From the NCBI RefSeq assembly GCF_004570345.1, contig NZ_SPQM01000078.1, forward strand, positions 1 through 22,692: a stretch of 22,692 nucleotides of DNA. The letters run 5' to 3'. This stretch comes from Blastococcus sp. CT_GayMR20. GTDB lineage: Bacteria > Actinomycetota > Actinomycetes > Mycobacteriales > Geodermatophilaceae. Positions 7,225-15,511 of this stretch are shown piece by piece. Position 1 is the stretch's first letter; every line of letters starts with the position of its first letter. A program made the position numbers and the translations under genes. The notes beneath the pieces are model-generated. The model did no database searches. It saw nothing but the letters and a program-made list of their open reading frames with translations, and had not been told where the DNA came from.

Positions 7225-7229
7225 GTTCG

Positions 7230-7490
7230 CTACTCCGCGTCGAGGTCCTGGGACACCAGGTCGGCGATCTGGTCCAGCACCGTCTGGTCGTCGCTGCTGA
7301 CGACGACCTCGGCCCCCTGCTTGGCGCCCAGGGTCATGATCATCAGTGGTGATCCCGCGTCGATCGGCATGCCGCCGGGGGTGGCCAGGGTGACCGGCAC
7401 GCCGGCCTTCCCGACGGCTTCGGCGATCAGCGCGGCCGGACGGGCGTGCAGTCCGACCCGGGATCCGACGGTGACGGTCTGACTGGGCAT
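7230..7490 (-). CDS. ptsH: PTS phosphocarrier protein HPr
   Basis: This 86-residue protein has standard HPr length. It takes phosphate from enzyme I on His15 and passes it to the EIIA domain of sugar permeases. His15 lies in RVGLHARPAALI, the classic active-site motif. The region equivalent to Ser46 is AGSPLMIMTLGAKQG (45-59), with a serine at position 47; regulatory phosphorylation there is not assumed, because actinobacteria generally lack HPr kinase. AGGAAG lies 7 bases before the ATG. It is the last gene of the fructose operon, 46 bp after fruA. Enzyme I is not in the window. Confidence 0.93.
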   Translation of the reverse strand: MPSQTVTVGSRVGLHARPAALIAEAVGKAGVPVTLATPGGMPIDAGSPLMIMTLGAKQGAEVVVSSDDQTVLDQIADLVSQDLDAE

Positions 7491-7536
7491 CGATCCTCTT
7501 CCTCGCTGCAGCGGACGGTGGGAGTGAGCTTGCCGG

Positions 7537-9675
7537 TCAGGCGCTCGCGGCGCGCGCCGGGACGTGCACCGGGGCGTGCGCGTGCTCGAGGTCGACGGCG
7601 TCCTCGGGGGCGTCCTCGGCGTCCGTCCGGCCGATGCTCTTGGCGACCGTGACAGCCAGGGCTCCGACGACCGTGCCGACGACCAGCGCCACCACGAACA
7701 TCAGGACGCCCTGCATCGCGAAGAACACGAAGATGCCGCCGTGCGGGGCGCGCAGCTCGACGCCGCTGGCAGCCACGATCGCGCCGGTGGTCGCCCCGCC
7801 GAGCATCATCGAGGGGATGACCCGCAGCGGATCCGCCGCGGCGAACGGGATCGCGCCCTCGGAGATGAAGGAGAGCCCCAGCAGCCAGGCCGCCTTGCCG
7901 TTGTCCCGCTCGGCCGGCGTGTAGAGCTTCGGCCGGATGGCCGTGCTCAGCGCCATGGCCAGCGGCGGCACCATGCCCGCCGCCATGACCGTGGCCATGA
8001 TGATCAGCGGGGCGCCGGTCGCGGCGGCGGTGAGCCCGGTGGTCGCGAAGACGTAGGCCGCCTTGTTGATCGGGCCGCCGAGGTCGAAGCACATCATCAG
8101 TCCGAGGATGATGCCGAGCAGGACCGCGGACGTGCCGGTCAGGCCGTTGAGCCAGTTGCCCAGGCCGGTGAGCGCGGCGGCGAGCGGACGGCCGAGGAAG
8201 ACGACCATGATGCCGCTGGAGATCAGGGTCGCCAGCAGCGGGATGATCACGACCGGCTGCAGACCGCGGACGCCCACCGGCAGCTTCCACCGGCTGATCC
8301 AGAGCGCCGCGAAACCGGCGATGATGCCGCCGACGAGACCGCCGATGAACCCGGCGCCCACCGTGACGGAGACGGCACCGACGACGAAGCCGGGGACGAT
8401 GCCGGGGCGGTCGGCGATCGCGAACGCGATGTAGCCCGCCAGCGCCGGCACCAGGAAGCCGAACGCCGCCTGGCCGAGGACGGTGCAGACCGCGCCGAGG
8501 TAGCCGAGGAAGCCGTCGTTGAGGCCCTCGACGCCCGGGGCGCTCGGGAGGTCGAAGAACGAGTTGTTGAGCACCCAGCTGAGGGCGTAGCTCTGTCGCT
8601 CGACGTCGGGATTGGGGTTCACGATCTGGTATCCGCCGAACAGGAAGCCCAGCGCGATGAGCAGACCGCCGGCCGCGACGAACGGGATCATGTAGCTGAC
8701 CCCGGTGAGCAGCCAGCGGCGCACCTCGGACGCACCGCGCCCGGCGCCACCCCCGCTCGATGCGGCAGGGGCCGCCCCCGCGGCACCGCCGGCGACACGG
8801 CGGGCGTTCGGGTCGTCCGCCGCCGCGAGCGCCTCGCGGATCATCACGTCCGGTTCGTTGATCGCCCGCTTCGTCCCGCTCTGGACCAGCGGCTTGCCGG
8901 CGAACCGGTCCTGGTCCCGCACGCCGACGTCCACGGCGAAGATGACCGCGTCGGCGGCCCGGATCAGGCTCGGGTCCAGGGGCGTGGACCCCGAGGAACC
9001 TTGCGTCTCGACGTGGATGTCGACGCCCGCGGCCTCGCCCGCGGCGGTGAGCTTGTCCGCCGCCATGTACGTGTGCGCGATGCCGGTGGGGCACGCGCTG
9101 ACCACCACGACGCTCTTCCGGGCGGCAGCGGCCGCAGGGGCGGCGGCGGCCGCAGCGGCGGTCGGGGGTGCGCCGGCAGCGGTCGCGCCGGTGGCCGCGG
9201 CGGCGGGGACAGCGGCGGCCGGCGCGGGGGAGACGACTTCCTCCACCAGGGCGACGATCTCCTCGGCCGACGTCGCCGAGCGCAGCGTCGCAACGAAGTC
9301 CGGCCGCACGAGTGCCCGGGCCAGCGCGGTGAGCAGGGTGAGGTGGTCGGCGTCGCCCTCGGCGGGCGCGGCGATCAGGAACACCAGGTCGGCGGGGCCG
9401 TCCGGGGCGCCGAAGTCCACCTTCGGATCGAGCCGGGCGAAGGCGAGGGAGGCCTCCGTGACGGCCGCCGAGCGGCAGTGCGGGATCGCCAGCCCGCCCG
9501 GCAGGCCGGTTGCGGCCTGCGCCTCCCGCGCCATGGCGTCGCCGTGCAGGCCCTCGCCGCTCGTGGCGCGGCCGGCGGCGGCGACCAGGTCCGCCAGCCG
9601 GCGGACGACGGCGCTCTTGTCGGCGCCCAGGTCGGCGTCGAGGGCGACCAGGTCGGTGGTGATCAGTGCGGGCAT
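7537..9675 (-). CDS. fruA: Fructose-specific PTS permease, fused EIIABC
   Basis: This 712-residue protein imports fructose and phosphorylates it to fructose-1-phosphate. EIIA (about 1-148) carries its phosphohistidine H66 in GLAIPHCRS. A very Ala-rich linker (about 150-185) leads to EIIB (about 187-288), with phosphocysteine C195 in SACPTGIAHTYMAA. A second Gly/Ala linker precedes the membrane domain EIIC (about 317-690), marked by VSYMIPFVAAGGLLIALGF, EGAIPFAAADP (606-616) and APHGG (643-647). The ATG at 9675 follows a GGGAGAGG ribosome binding site. A frame open further upstream gives a longer but wrong ORF running back into fruK. It lies 16 bp after fruK and 46 bp before ptsH. Confidence 0.95.
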   Translation of the reverse strand: MPALITTDLVALDADLGADKSAVVRRLADLVAAAGRATSGEGLHGDAMAREAQAATGLPGGLAIPHCRSAAVTEASLAFARLDPKVDFGAPDGPADLVFLIAAPAEGDADHLTLLTALARALVRPDFVATLRSATSAEEIVALVEEVVSPAPAAAVPAAAATGATAAGAPPTAAAAAAAPAAAAARKSVVVVSACPTGIAHTYMAADKLTAAGEAAGVDIHVETQGSSGSTPLDPSLIRAADAVIFAVDVGVRDQDRFAGKPLVQSGTKRAINEPDVMIREALAAADDPNARRVAGGAAGAAPAASSGGGAGRGASEVRRWLLTGVSYMIPFVAAGGLLIALGFLFGGYQIVNPNPDVERQSYALSWVLNNSFFDLPSAPGVEGLNDGFLGYLGAVCTVLGQAAFGFLVPALAGYIAFAIADRPGIVPGFVVGAVSVTVGAGFIGGLVGGIIAGFAALWISRWKLPVGVRGLQPVVIIPLLATLISSGIMVVFLGRPLAAALTGLGNWLNGLTGTSAVLLGIILGLMMCFDLGGPINKAAYVFATTGLTAAATGAPLIIMATVMAAGMVPPLAMALSTAIRPKLYTPAERDNGKAAWLLGLSFISEGAIPFAAADPLRVIPSMMLGGATTGAIVAASGVELRAPHGGIFVFFAMQGVLMFVVALVVGTVVGALAVTVAKSIGRTDAEDAPEDAVDLEHAHAPVHVPARAASA

Positions 9676-9691
9676 GAACCTCTCCCGGAGG

Positions 9692-10708
9692 TCAGTGGAT
9701 CTCCCGGCCGGCGGCCGGGAGGGGGGCGGTGCTGGAACTGGTGCTGCCGGAGAGCCCGGCGGTGACCCGTACGGCGGAGCCGTCCACCTGGGCCGGGGTG
9801 GGGACGGCGGATCCGGGGAGCGACGCACTGGCCGCTCCGTACGCGACGGCGTTGCGCAGCCGCTCGGCCGGCGGCGCACCGGCCAGGTCGGCGAGCAGGT
9901 AGCCGGCGAGGCTGCAGTCGCCCGCACCCACGGTGCTGCGGACGGCGATGCGCGGCGGGAGGGCCGACCACAGCCCCCCGTCGGCGGTCGACAGGACCGC
10001 CCCGTCGCCGCCGAGCGTCAGGAGGACCTCCGCCACGCCGCGGTCGTGCAGCGTGCGCACGGCCGCGAGGGTTGCCGCAGGGTCGCGCAGCACGTCGTCC
10101 TCGGAGATCCCGGCCAGCTGGGCCAGCTCCTCGGCGTTCGGCTTGAGCAGGTCGGGCGCGGCGCCGGGACCCGCGGCGAGCAGGGCCAGCAGCGGCGCCT
10201 CGCTGGTGTCCACGGCCACCCGCGCGCCGGTGTCGCGGAGGGAGGCGACGAGGTGGGCGTACCAGTCCACCGGGGTCGCGGGCGGCAGGGAACCGGAGAG
10301 GACCACCCAGCGGGCGCCCGCGGCGTGTCCGTGCAGGACGCCGGTCAGCGCCGCCCGGGTCGCGTCGGAGAGGACGGCGCCCGGCTCGTTGAGCTTGGTC
10401 GTCGTGCCGGCCGGGTCGACCAGCGTGTAGTTGGTGCGGACCGGCGCCTGTACCGGCACGGTCGCCAGCTCCAGGCCCAGGGAGCGCAGCGACGTCGCGA
10501 TCGGGTCGGACGCGGCGGCCGGCAGGACCGAGACGACGTCGCCGCCCGCCGCGGCGATCGCCCGGGCGACGTTGACGCCCTTGCCGCCGGGCTCCGTGCT
10601 GCTGCCGGCGAGGCGCACGATGCCGCCCTCGGTCAGCGGGCCGGGGAGATCCAGGGTGCGGTCCAGGCTCGGGTTCGCCGTCAGGGTCACGACGCGCGAG
10701 CCGGTCAT
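9692..10708 (-). CDS. fruK: 1-phosphofructokinase
   Basis: This 338-residue protein is a PfkB/ribokinase-family kinase that converts fructose-1-phosphate and ATP to fructose-1,6-bisphosphate. The N-terminal signature is TLTANPSLDRTLDLPG (8-23), followed by EPGGKGVNVARAIAAAGG (39-56), which binds the sugar phosphate. The C-terminal signature STVGAGDCSLAGYL (258-271) has the catalytic base D264. LKPNAEELAQLAG (188-200) is also typical. Its ATG overlaps the deoR stop by four bases (ATGA). The last 20 or so residues are Ser/Thr/Pro-rich and look like a dispensable tail; they contain the hairpin noted separately. Confidence 0.94.
   Translation of the reverse strand: MTGSRVVTLTANPSLDRTLDLPGPLTEGGIVRLAGSSTEPGGKGVNVARAIAAAGGDVVSVLPAAASDPIATSLRSLGLELATVPVQAPVRTNYTLVDPAGTTTKLNEPGAVLSDATRAALTGVLHGHAAGARWVVLSGSLPPATPVDWYAHLVASLRDTGARVAVDTSEAPLLALLAAGPGAAPDLLKPNAEELAQLAGISEDDVLRDPAATLAAVRTLHDRGVAEVLLTLGGDGAVLSTADGGLWSALPPRIAVRSTVGAGDCSLAGYLLADLAGAPPAERLRNAVAYGAASASLPGSAVPTPAQVDGSAVRVTAGLSGSTSSSTAPLPAAGREIH
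9701..9721. repeat. Short GC hairpin at the end of fruK
   Basis: A perfect 9-bp stem with a 3-base loop lies inside the last codons of fruK, ending about 25 bases before the fruA start. It could slow or partly stop transcription, or affect fruA translation. The high GC content makes such hairpins fairly likely by chance. Confidence 0.4.
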
Positions 10709-11269
10709 GCGAGCACCACGTCGATGCCCGCCTTCTCGAGCTCGGCGACCACGCCGGGGTCGGCCTCGGCGTCGGTGACCAGCACGTCGACGTCCTCCGG
10801 CGCCGCGAAGCGGACGAGGTGCTCGCGGTCGAGCTTGCTGCTGTCGGCCAGAACGACCACCCGCTGCCCGGCGCGCACCATGGCCCGCTTCACCGACGCC
10901 TCGGCGTCGTCGGGTGTCGTGAAGCCGTGCGTGGGGCTGATGCCGTTGGCGCCGAGGAAGGCGACGTCCACCCGGAGCTCGGACAGGGCCCGGACCGTCG
11001 TCTCGCCGACCGCACACTGGGTGACCCCGCGGACCCGGCCGCCGAGCACGTGCAGGGTGACCCCCGGGGCGGCGGACAACCGCGCAGCGATGGGCACCGA
11101 GGAGGTGACCGCCAGCAGCCGGCGCTCGGCCGGGAGCAGCTCGGCGAGCGCGGCGGTCGTCGTCCCGCCGTCGAGCACGATGCTGCCCTCGGCGCCGGGG
11201 AGCAGGTCGAGGGCGGCGGCGGCGATCGCCTTCTTGGCCTCGCTCCGCCGGCCGTGGCGTTCGCCGAGC
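10705..11269 (-). pseudogene. DeoR-family regulator fragment, effector domain only, cut at the palindrome junction
   Basis: The last 188 codons of the deoR/fruR gene are present, from GERHGRRSEAKKAI to the stop. The sugar-phosphate-sensing domain is complete: LDGGTTTAALAELLP, LLAVTSSVPIAARL, VAFLGANGISPTHGF and VVVLADSSKLDRE. The winged-helix DNA-binding part is missing because identity with the intact copy ends at 11269. Upstream, the frame happens to stay open through the reversed spacer and the other arm, giving a 389-codon ORF (10705-11874) whose first half is nonsense. If the palindrome is real, this copy is a dead gene; if it is an artefact, this copy does not exist. Confidence 0.85.
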
Positions 11270-11988
11270 GCGGCCGGGTCGCCGTCACCGCGGTGGCCGA
11301 GGAGTTCGGCGTCACCACCGAGACGGTCCGCCGCGACCTGGCCGTCCTTGAGCGGGCCGGGATGCTGCGCCGGGTGCACGGCGGGGCCGTGCCGAGCGGG
11401 GCTCTCACCCTCGTTGAGCCCGGGCTCGGCGAACGCCACGGCCGGCGGAGCGAGGCCAAGAAGGCGATCGCCGCCGCCGCCCTCGACCTGCTCCCCGGCG
11501 CCGAGGGCAGCATCGTGCTCGACGGCGGGACGACGACCGCCGCGCTCGCCGAGCTGCTCCCGGCCGAGCGCCGGCTGCTGGCGGTCACCTCCTCGGTGCC
11601 CATCGCTGCGCGGTTGTCCGCCGCCCCGGGGGTCACCCTGCACGTGCTCGGCGGCCGGGTCCGCGGGGTCACCCAGTGTGCGGTCGGCGAGACGACGGTC
11701 CGGGCCCTGTCCGAGCTCCGGGTGGACGTCGCCTTCCTCGGCGCCAACGGCATCAGCCCCACGCACGGCTTCACGACACCCGACGACGCCGAGGCGTCGG
11801 TGAAGCGGGCCATGGTGCGCGCCGGGCAGCGGGTGGTCGTTCTGGCCGACAGCAGCAAGCTCGACCGCGAGCACCTCGTCCGCTTCGCGGCGCCGGAGGA
11901 CGTCGACGTGCTGGTCACCGACGCCGAGGCCGACCCCGGCGTGGTCGCCGAGCTCGAGAAGGCGGGCATCGACGTGGTGCTCGCATGA
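11269..11988 (+). CDS. fruR: DeoR-family regulator of the fructose operon (FruR-like), first codons lost at the junction
   Basis: From the codon spanning the junction, 239 residues are read to the stop; the family norm is about 250-260, so roughly 15-20 N-terminal residues are missing. The DeoR winged helix is visible at once: RGRVAVTAVAEEFGVTTETV, then RRDLAVLERAGMLRRVHGG. The sugar-phosphate-binding domain follows, with LDGGTTTAALAELLP, VTSSVPIAARL, FLGANGISPTHGF and VLADSSKLDREHLVRF. The frame stays open back to 10819, but that extra part is antisense DNA of the left arm and should not be annotated. The stop overlaps fruK (ATGA), giving the deoR-fruK-fruA-ptsH order. Such regulators usually repress their own operon and release DNA on binding fructose-1-phosphate. 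The promoter and operator lie upstream of the missing codons. Confidence 0.85.
   Translation, partial: RGRVAVTAVAEEFGVTTETVRRDLAVLERAGMLRRVHGGAVPSGALTLVEPGLGERHGRRSEAKKAIAAAALDLLPGAEGSIVLDGGTTTAALAELLPAERRLLAVTSSVPIAARLSAAPGVTLHVLGGRVRGVTQCAVGETTVRALSELRVDVAFLGANGISPTHGFTTPDDAEASVKRAMVRAGQRVVVLADSSKLDREHLVRFAAPEDVDVLVTDAEADPGVVAELEKAGIDVVLA
11270..11423. other. 154-bp unique spacer at the palindrome centre
   Basis: This is the only part of the window without a mirror copy. On the plus strand it encodes the helix-turn-helix part of the DeoR protein in frame with the right arm (GRVAVTAVAEEFGV, then TVRRDLAVLERAG). The join at 11423/11424 is therefore the natural one, and the join at 11269/11270 is the abnormal one. 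The left arm ends in GCCGAGC, which is also a plausible natural codon string (A-E-R) just before GRVAV, so a few bases of inverted microhomology probably guided the fold-back. Confidence 0.9.
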
Positions 11989-13001
11989 CCGGCTCGCGCG
12001 TCGTGACCCTGACGGCGAACCCGAGCCTGGACCGCACCCTGGATCTCCCCGGCCCGCTGACCGAGGGCGGCATCGTGCGCCTCGCCGGCAGCAGCACGGA
12101 GCCCGGCGGCAAGGGCGTCAACGTCGCCCGGGCGATCGCCGCGGCGGGCGGCGACGTCGTCTCGGTCCTGCCGGCCGCCGCGTCCGACCCGATCGCGACG
12201 TCGCTGCGCTCCCTGGGCCTGGAGCTGGCGACCGTGCCGGTACAGGCGCCGGTCCGCACCAACTACACGCTGGTCGACCCGGCCGGCACGACGACCAAGC
12301 TCAACGAGCCGGGCGCCGTCCTCTCCGACGCGACCCGGGCGGCGCTGACCGGCGTCCTGCACGGACACGCCGCGGGCGCCCGCTGGGTGGTCCTCTCCGG
12401 TTCCCTGCCGCCCGCGACCCCGGTGGACTGGTACGCCCACCTCGTCGCCTCCCTCCGCGACACCGGCGCGCGGGTGGCCGTGGACACCAGCGAGGCGCCG
12501 CTGCTGGCCCTGCTCGCCGCGGGTCCCGGCGCCGCGCCCGACCTGCTCAAGCCGAACGCCGAGGAGCTGGCCCAGCTGGCCGGGATCTCCGAGGACGACG
12601 TGCTGCGCGACCCTGCGGCAACCCTCGCGGCCGTGCGCACGCTGCACGACCGCGGCGTGGCGGAGGTCCTCCTGACGCTCGGCGGCGACGGGGCGGTCCT
12701 GTCGACCGCCGACGGGGGGCTGTGGTCGGCCCTCCCGCCGCGCATCGCCGTCCGCAGCACCGTGGGTGCGGGCGACTGCAGCCTCGCCGGCTACCTGCTC
12801 GCCGACCTGGCCGGTGCGCCGCCGGCCGAGCGGCTGCGCAACGCCGTCGCGTACGGAGCGGCCAGTGCGTCGCTCCCCGGATCCGCCGTCCCCACCCCGG
12901 CCCAGGTGGACGGCTCCGCCGTACGGGTCACCGCCGGGCTCTCCGGCAGCACCAGTTCCAGCACCGCCCCCCTCCCGGCCGCCGGCCGGGAGATCCACTG
13001 A
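11985..13001 (+). CDS. fruK: 1-phosphofructokinase (mirror copy)
   Basis: Identical 338-residue product to the minus-strand copy at 9692-10708. It is a PfkB-family kinase for fructose-1-phosphate with GAGD (261-264) as the ATP/catalytic motif. Here the gene sits in its natural context: its ATG overlaps the stop of the deoR copy that retains the DNA-binding domain. Confidence 0.94.
   Translation: MTGSRVVTLTANPSLDRTLDLPGPLTEGGIVRLAGSSTEPGGKGVNVARAIAAAGGDVVSVLPAAASDPIATSLRSLGLELATVPVQAPVRTNYTLVDPAGTTTKLNEPGAVLSDATRAALTGVLHGHAAGARWVVLSGSLPPATPVDWYAHLVASLRDTGARVAVDTSEAPLLALLAAGPGAAPDLLKPNAEELAQLAGISEDDVLRDPAATLAAVRTLHDRGVAEVLLTLGGDGAVLSTADGGLWSALPPRIAVRSTVGAGDCSLAGYLLADLAGAPPAERLRNAVAYGAASASLPGSAVPTPAQVDGSAVRVTAGLSGSTSSSTAPLPAAGREIH
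12972..12992. repeat. Short GC hairpin at the end of fruK (mirror copy)
   Basis: Nine-base arms CTCCCGGCC and GGCCGGGAG flank a GCC loop. It lies between the last fruK codons and the fruA ribosome binding site (13007-13014). A role in setting fruK:fruA expression is possible but unproven. Confidence 0.4.
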
Positions 13002-13017
13002 CCTCCGGGAGAGGTTC

Positions 13018-15156
13018 ATGCCCGCACTGATCACCACCGACCTGGTCGCCCTCGACGCCGACCTGGGCGCCGACAAGAGCGCCGTCGTCCGCCGGCTGGC
13101 GGACCTGGTCGCCGCCGCCGGCCGCGCCACGAGCGGCGAGGGCCTGCACGGCGACGCCATGGCGCGGGAGGCGCAGGCCGCAACCGGCCTGCCGGGCGGG
13201 CTGGCGATCCCGCACTGCCGCTCGGCGGCCGTCACGGAGGCCTCCCTCGCCTTCGCCCGGCTCGATCCGAAGGTGGACTTCGGCGCCCCGGACGGCCCCG
13301 CCGACCTGGTGTTCCTGATCGCCGCGCCCGCCGAGGGCGACGCCGACCACCTCACCCTGCTCACCGCGCTGGCCCGGGCACTCGTGCGGCCGGACTTCGT
13401 TGCGACGCTGCGCTCGGCGACGTCGGCCGAGGAGATCGTCGCCCTGGTGGAGGAAGTCGTCTCCCCCGCGCCGGCCGCCGCTGTCCCCGCCGCCGCGGCC
13501 ACCGGCGCGACCGCTGCCGGCGCACCCCCGACCGCCGCTGCGGCCGCCGCCGCCCCTGCGGCCGCTGCCGCCCGGAAGAGCGTCGTGGTGGTCAGCGCGT
13601 GCCCCACCGGCATCGCGCACACGTACATGGCGGCGGACAAGCTCACCGCCGCGGGCGAGGCCGCGGGCGTCGACATCCACGTCGAGACGCAAGGTTCCTC
13701 GGGGTCCACGCCCCTGGACCCGAGCCTGATCCGGGCCGCCGACGCGGTCATCTTCGCCGTGGACGTCGGCGTGCGGGACCAGGACCGGTTCGCCGGCAAG
13801 CCGCTGGTCCAGAGCGGGACGAAGCGGGCGATCAACGAACCGGACGTGATGATCCGCGAGGCGCTCGCGGCGGCGGACGACCCGAACGCCCGCCGTGTCG
13901 CCGGCGGTGCCGCGGGGGCGGCCCCTGCCGCATCGAGCGGGGGTGGCGCCGGGCGCGGTGCGTCCGAGGTGCGCCGCTGGCTGCTCACCGGGGTCAGCTA
14001 CATGATCCCGTTCGTCGCGGCCGGCGGTCTGCTCATCGCGCTGGGCTTCCTGTTCGGCGGATACCAGATCGTGAACCCCAATCCCGACGTCGAGCGACAG
14101 AGCTACGCCCTCAGCTGGGTGCTCAACAACTCGTTCTTCGACCTCCCGAGCGCCCCGGGCGTCGAGGGCCTCAACGACGGCTTCCTCGGCTACCTCGGCG
14201 CGGTCTGCACCGTCCTCGGCCAGGCGGCGTTCGGCTTCCTGGTGCCGGCGCTGGCGGGCTACATCGCGTTCGCGATCGCCGACCGCCCCGGCATCGTCCC
14301 CGGCTTCGTCGTCGGTGCCGTCTCCGTCACGGTGGGCGCCGGGTTCATCGGCGGTCTCGTCGGCGGCATCATCGCCGGTTTCGCGGCGCTCTGGATCAGC
14401 CGGTGGAAGCTGCCGGTGGGCGTCCGCGGTCTGCAGCCGGTCGTGATCATCCCGCTGCTGGCGACCCTGATCTCCAGCGGCATCATGGTCGTCTTCCTCG
14501 GCCGTCCGCTCGCCGCCGCGCTCACCGGCCTGGGCAACTGGCTCAACGGCCTGACCGGCACGTCCGCGGTCCTGCTCGGCATCATCCTCGGACTGATGAT
14601 GTGCTTCGACCTCGGCGGCCCGATCAACAAGGCGGCCTACGTCTTCGCGACCACCGGGCTCACCGCCGCCGCGACCGGCGCCCCGCTGATCATCATGGCC
14701 ACGGTCATGGCGGCGGGCATGGTGCCGCCGCTGGCCATGGCGCTGAGCACGGCCATCCGGCCGAAGCTCTACACGCCGGCCGAGCGGGACAACGGCAAGG
14801 CGGCCTGGCTGCTGGGGCTCTCCTTCATCTCCGAGGGCGCGATCCCGTTCGCCGCGGCGGATCCGCTGCGGGTCATCCCCTCGATGATGCTCGGCGGGGC
14901 GACCACCGGCGCGATCGTGGCTGCCAGCGGCGTCGAGCTGCGCGCCCCGCACGGCGGCATCTTCGTGTTCTTCGCGATGCAGGGCGTCCTGATGTTCGTG
15001 GTGGCGCTGGTCGTCGGCACGGTCGTCGGAGCCCTGGCTGTCACGGTCGCCAAGAGCATCGGCCGGACGGACGCCGAGGACGCCCCCGAGGACGCCGTCG
15101 ACCTCGAGCACGCGCACGCCCCGGTGCACGTCCCGGCGCGCGCCGCGAGCGCCTGA
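13018..15156 (+). CDS. fruA: Fructose-specific PTS permease EIIABC (mirror copy)
   Basis: Identical 712-residue product to the copy at 7537-9675, with EIIA H66, EIIB C195 and an EIIC membrane domain. The start is ATG 13018 behind GGGAGAGG. The in-frame ATG at 12766 lies inside fruK and would add 84 residues of non-homologous sequence, so it is rejected. Confidence 0.95.
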   Translation: MPALITTDLVALDADLGADKSAVVRRLADLVAAAGRATSGEGLHGDAMAREAQAATGLPGGLAIPHCRSAAVTEASLAFARLDPKVDFGAPDGPADLVFLIAAPAEGDADHLTLLTALARALVRPDFVATLRSATSAEEIVALVEEVVSPAPAAAVPAAAATGATAAGAPPTAAAAAAAPAAAAARKSVVVVSACPTGIAHTYMAADKLTAAGEAAGVDIHVETQGSSGSTPLDPSLIRAADAVIFAVDVGVRDQDRFAGKPLVQSGTKRAINEPDVMIREALAAADDPNARRVAGGAAGAAPAASSGGGAGRGASEVRRWLLTGVSYMIPFVAAGGLLIALGFLFGGYQIVNPNPDVERQSYALSWVLNNSFFDLPSAPGVEGLNDGFLGYLGAVCTVLGQAAFGFLVPALAGYIAFAIADRPGIVPGFVVGAVSVTVGAGFIGGLVGGIIAGFAALWISRWKLPVGVRGLQPVVIIPLLATLISSGIMVVFLGRPLAAALTGLGNWLNGLTGTSAVLLGIILGLMMCFDLGGPINKAAYVFATTGLTAAATGAPLIIMATVMAAGMVPPLAMALSTAIRPKLYTPAERDNGKAAWLLGLSFISEGAIPFAAADPLRVIPSMMLGGATTGAIVAASGVELRAPHGGIFVFFAMQGVLMFVVALVVGTVVGALAVTVAKSIGRTDAEDAPEDAVDLEHAHAPVHVPARAASA

Positions 15157-15202
15157 CCGGCAAGCTCACTCCCACCGTCCGCTGCAGCGAGGAAGAGGAT
15201 CG

Positions 15203-15463
15203 ATGCCCAGTCAGACCGTCACCGTCGGATCCCGGGTCGGACTGCACGCCCGTCCGGCCGCGCTGATCGCCGAAGCCGTCGGGAAGGCCGGCGTGCCGGT
15301 CACCCTGGCCACCCCCGGCGGCATGCCGATCGACGCGGGATCACCACTGATGATCATGACCCTGGGCGCCAAGCAGGGGGCCGAGGTCGTCGTCAGCAGC
15401 GACGACCAGACGGTGCTGGACCAGATCGCCGACCTGGTGTCCCAGGACCTCGACGCGGAGTAG
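15203..15463 (+). CDS. ptsH: PTS phosphocarrier protein HPr (mirror copy)
   Basis: Identical 86-residue product to the copy at 7230-7490, with active-site H15 in GLHARPA. AGGAAG at 15190-15195 is 7 bases from the ATG. It closes the deoR-fruK-fruA-ptsH operon and is followed by the hairpin terminator. Confidence 0.93.
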   Translation: MPSQTVTVGSRVGLHARPAALIAEAVGKAGVPVTLATPGGMPIDAGSPLMIMTLGAKQGAEVVVSSDDQTVLDQIADLVSQDLDAE

Positions 15464-15468
15464 CGAAC

Positions 15469-15511
15469 GACGACGGCGCCCGCCCCCGGTTCGGGGACGG
15501 GCGCCGCCGTC
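15469..15511. terminator. Two-way hairpin terminator (mirror copy)
   Basis: Same 20-bp stem and 3-base loop as at 7182-7224. It sits between ptsH (plus) and the SRPBCC gene (minus). Confidence 0.8.

Larger units (their letters stand above)
1..11269. repeat. Left arm of a 22.7-kb inverted repeat
   Basis: This arm is the reverse complement of 11424-22692. The first 20 bases match the complement of the last 20, and the LexA box, terminator and central flanks match when compared directly. All encoded proteins recur unchanged in the other half. The arms diverge exactly after 11269 (G opposite G at 11270/11423). No mismatch was seen, so the copies are very recent or artefactual. Confidence 0.97.

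Noticed and set aside
7564..9765. 733-codon antisense ORF over fruA (mirror at 12928-15129), plus the 1032-codon ORFs at 8705-11803 and 10890-13988
   Set aside because: These are shadows of fruA, fruK and deoR caused by G/C at third codon positions. Low-complexity Ala, Arg and Ser composition and no family signature.
11270..11423. Central spacer as an origin, hairpin telomere or recombination site
   Set aside because: It reads as continuous DeoR helix-turn-helix coding sequence in frame with the right arm. No resolvase, integrase, att-like core or iterons are seen.
10819..11988. 389-codon ORF across the centre on the plus strand, and its twin at 10705-11874 on the minus strand
   Set aside because: Each begins with the same antisense reading of the opposite arm's DeoR effector region, then joins real or reversed deoR sequence. 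The fusion is a by-product of the fold-back; only the codons from 11269 rightward (plus) or 11269 leftward (minus) are genuine.
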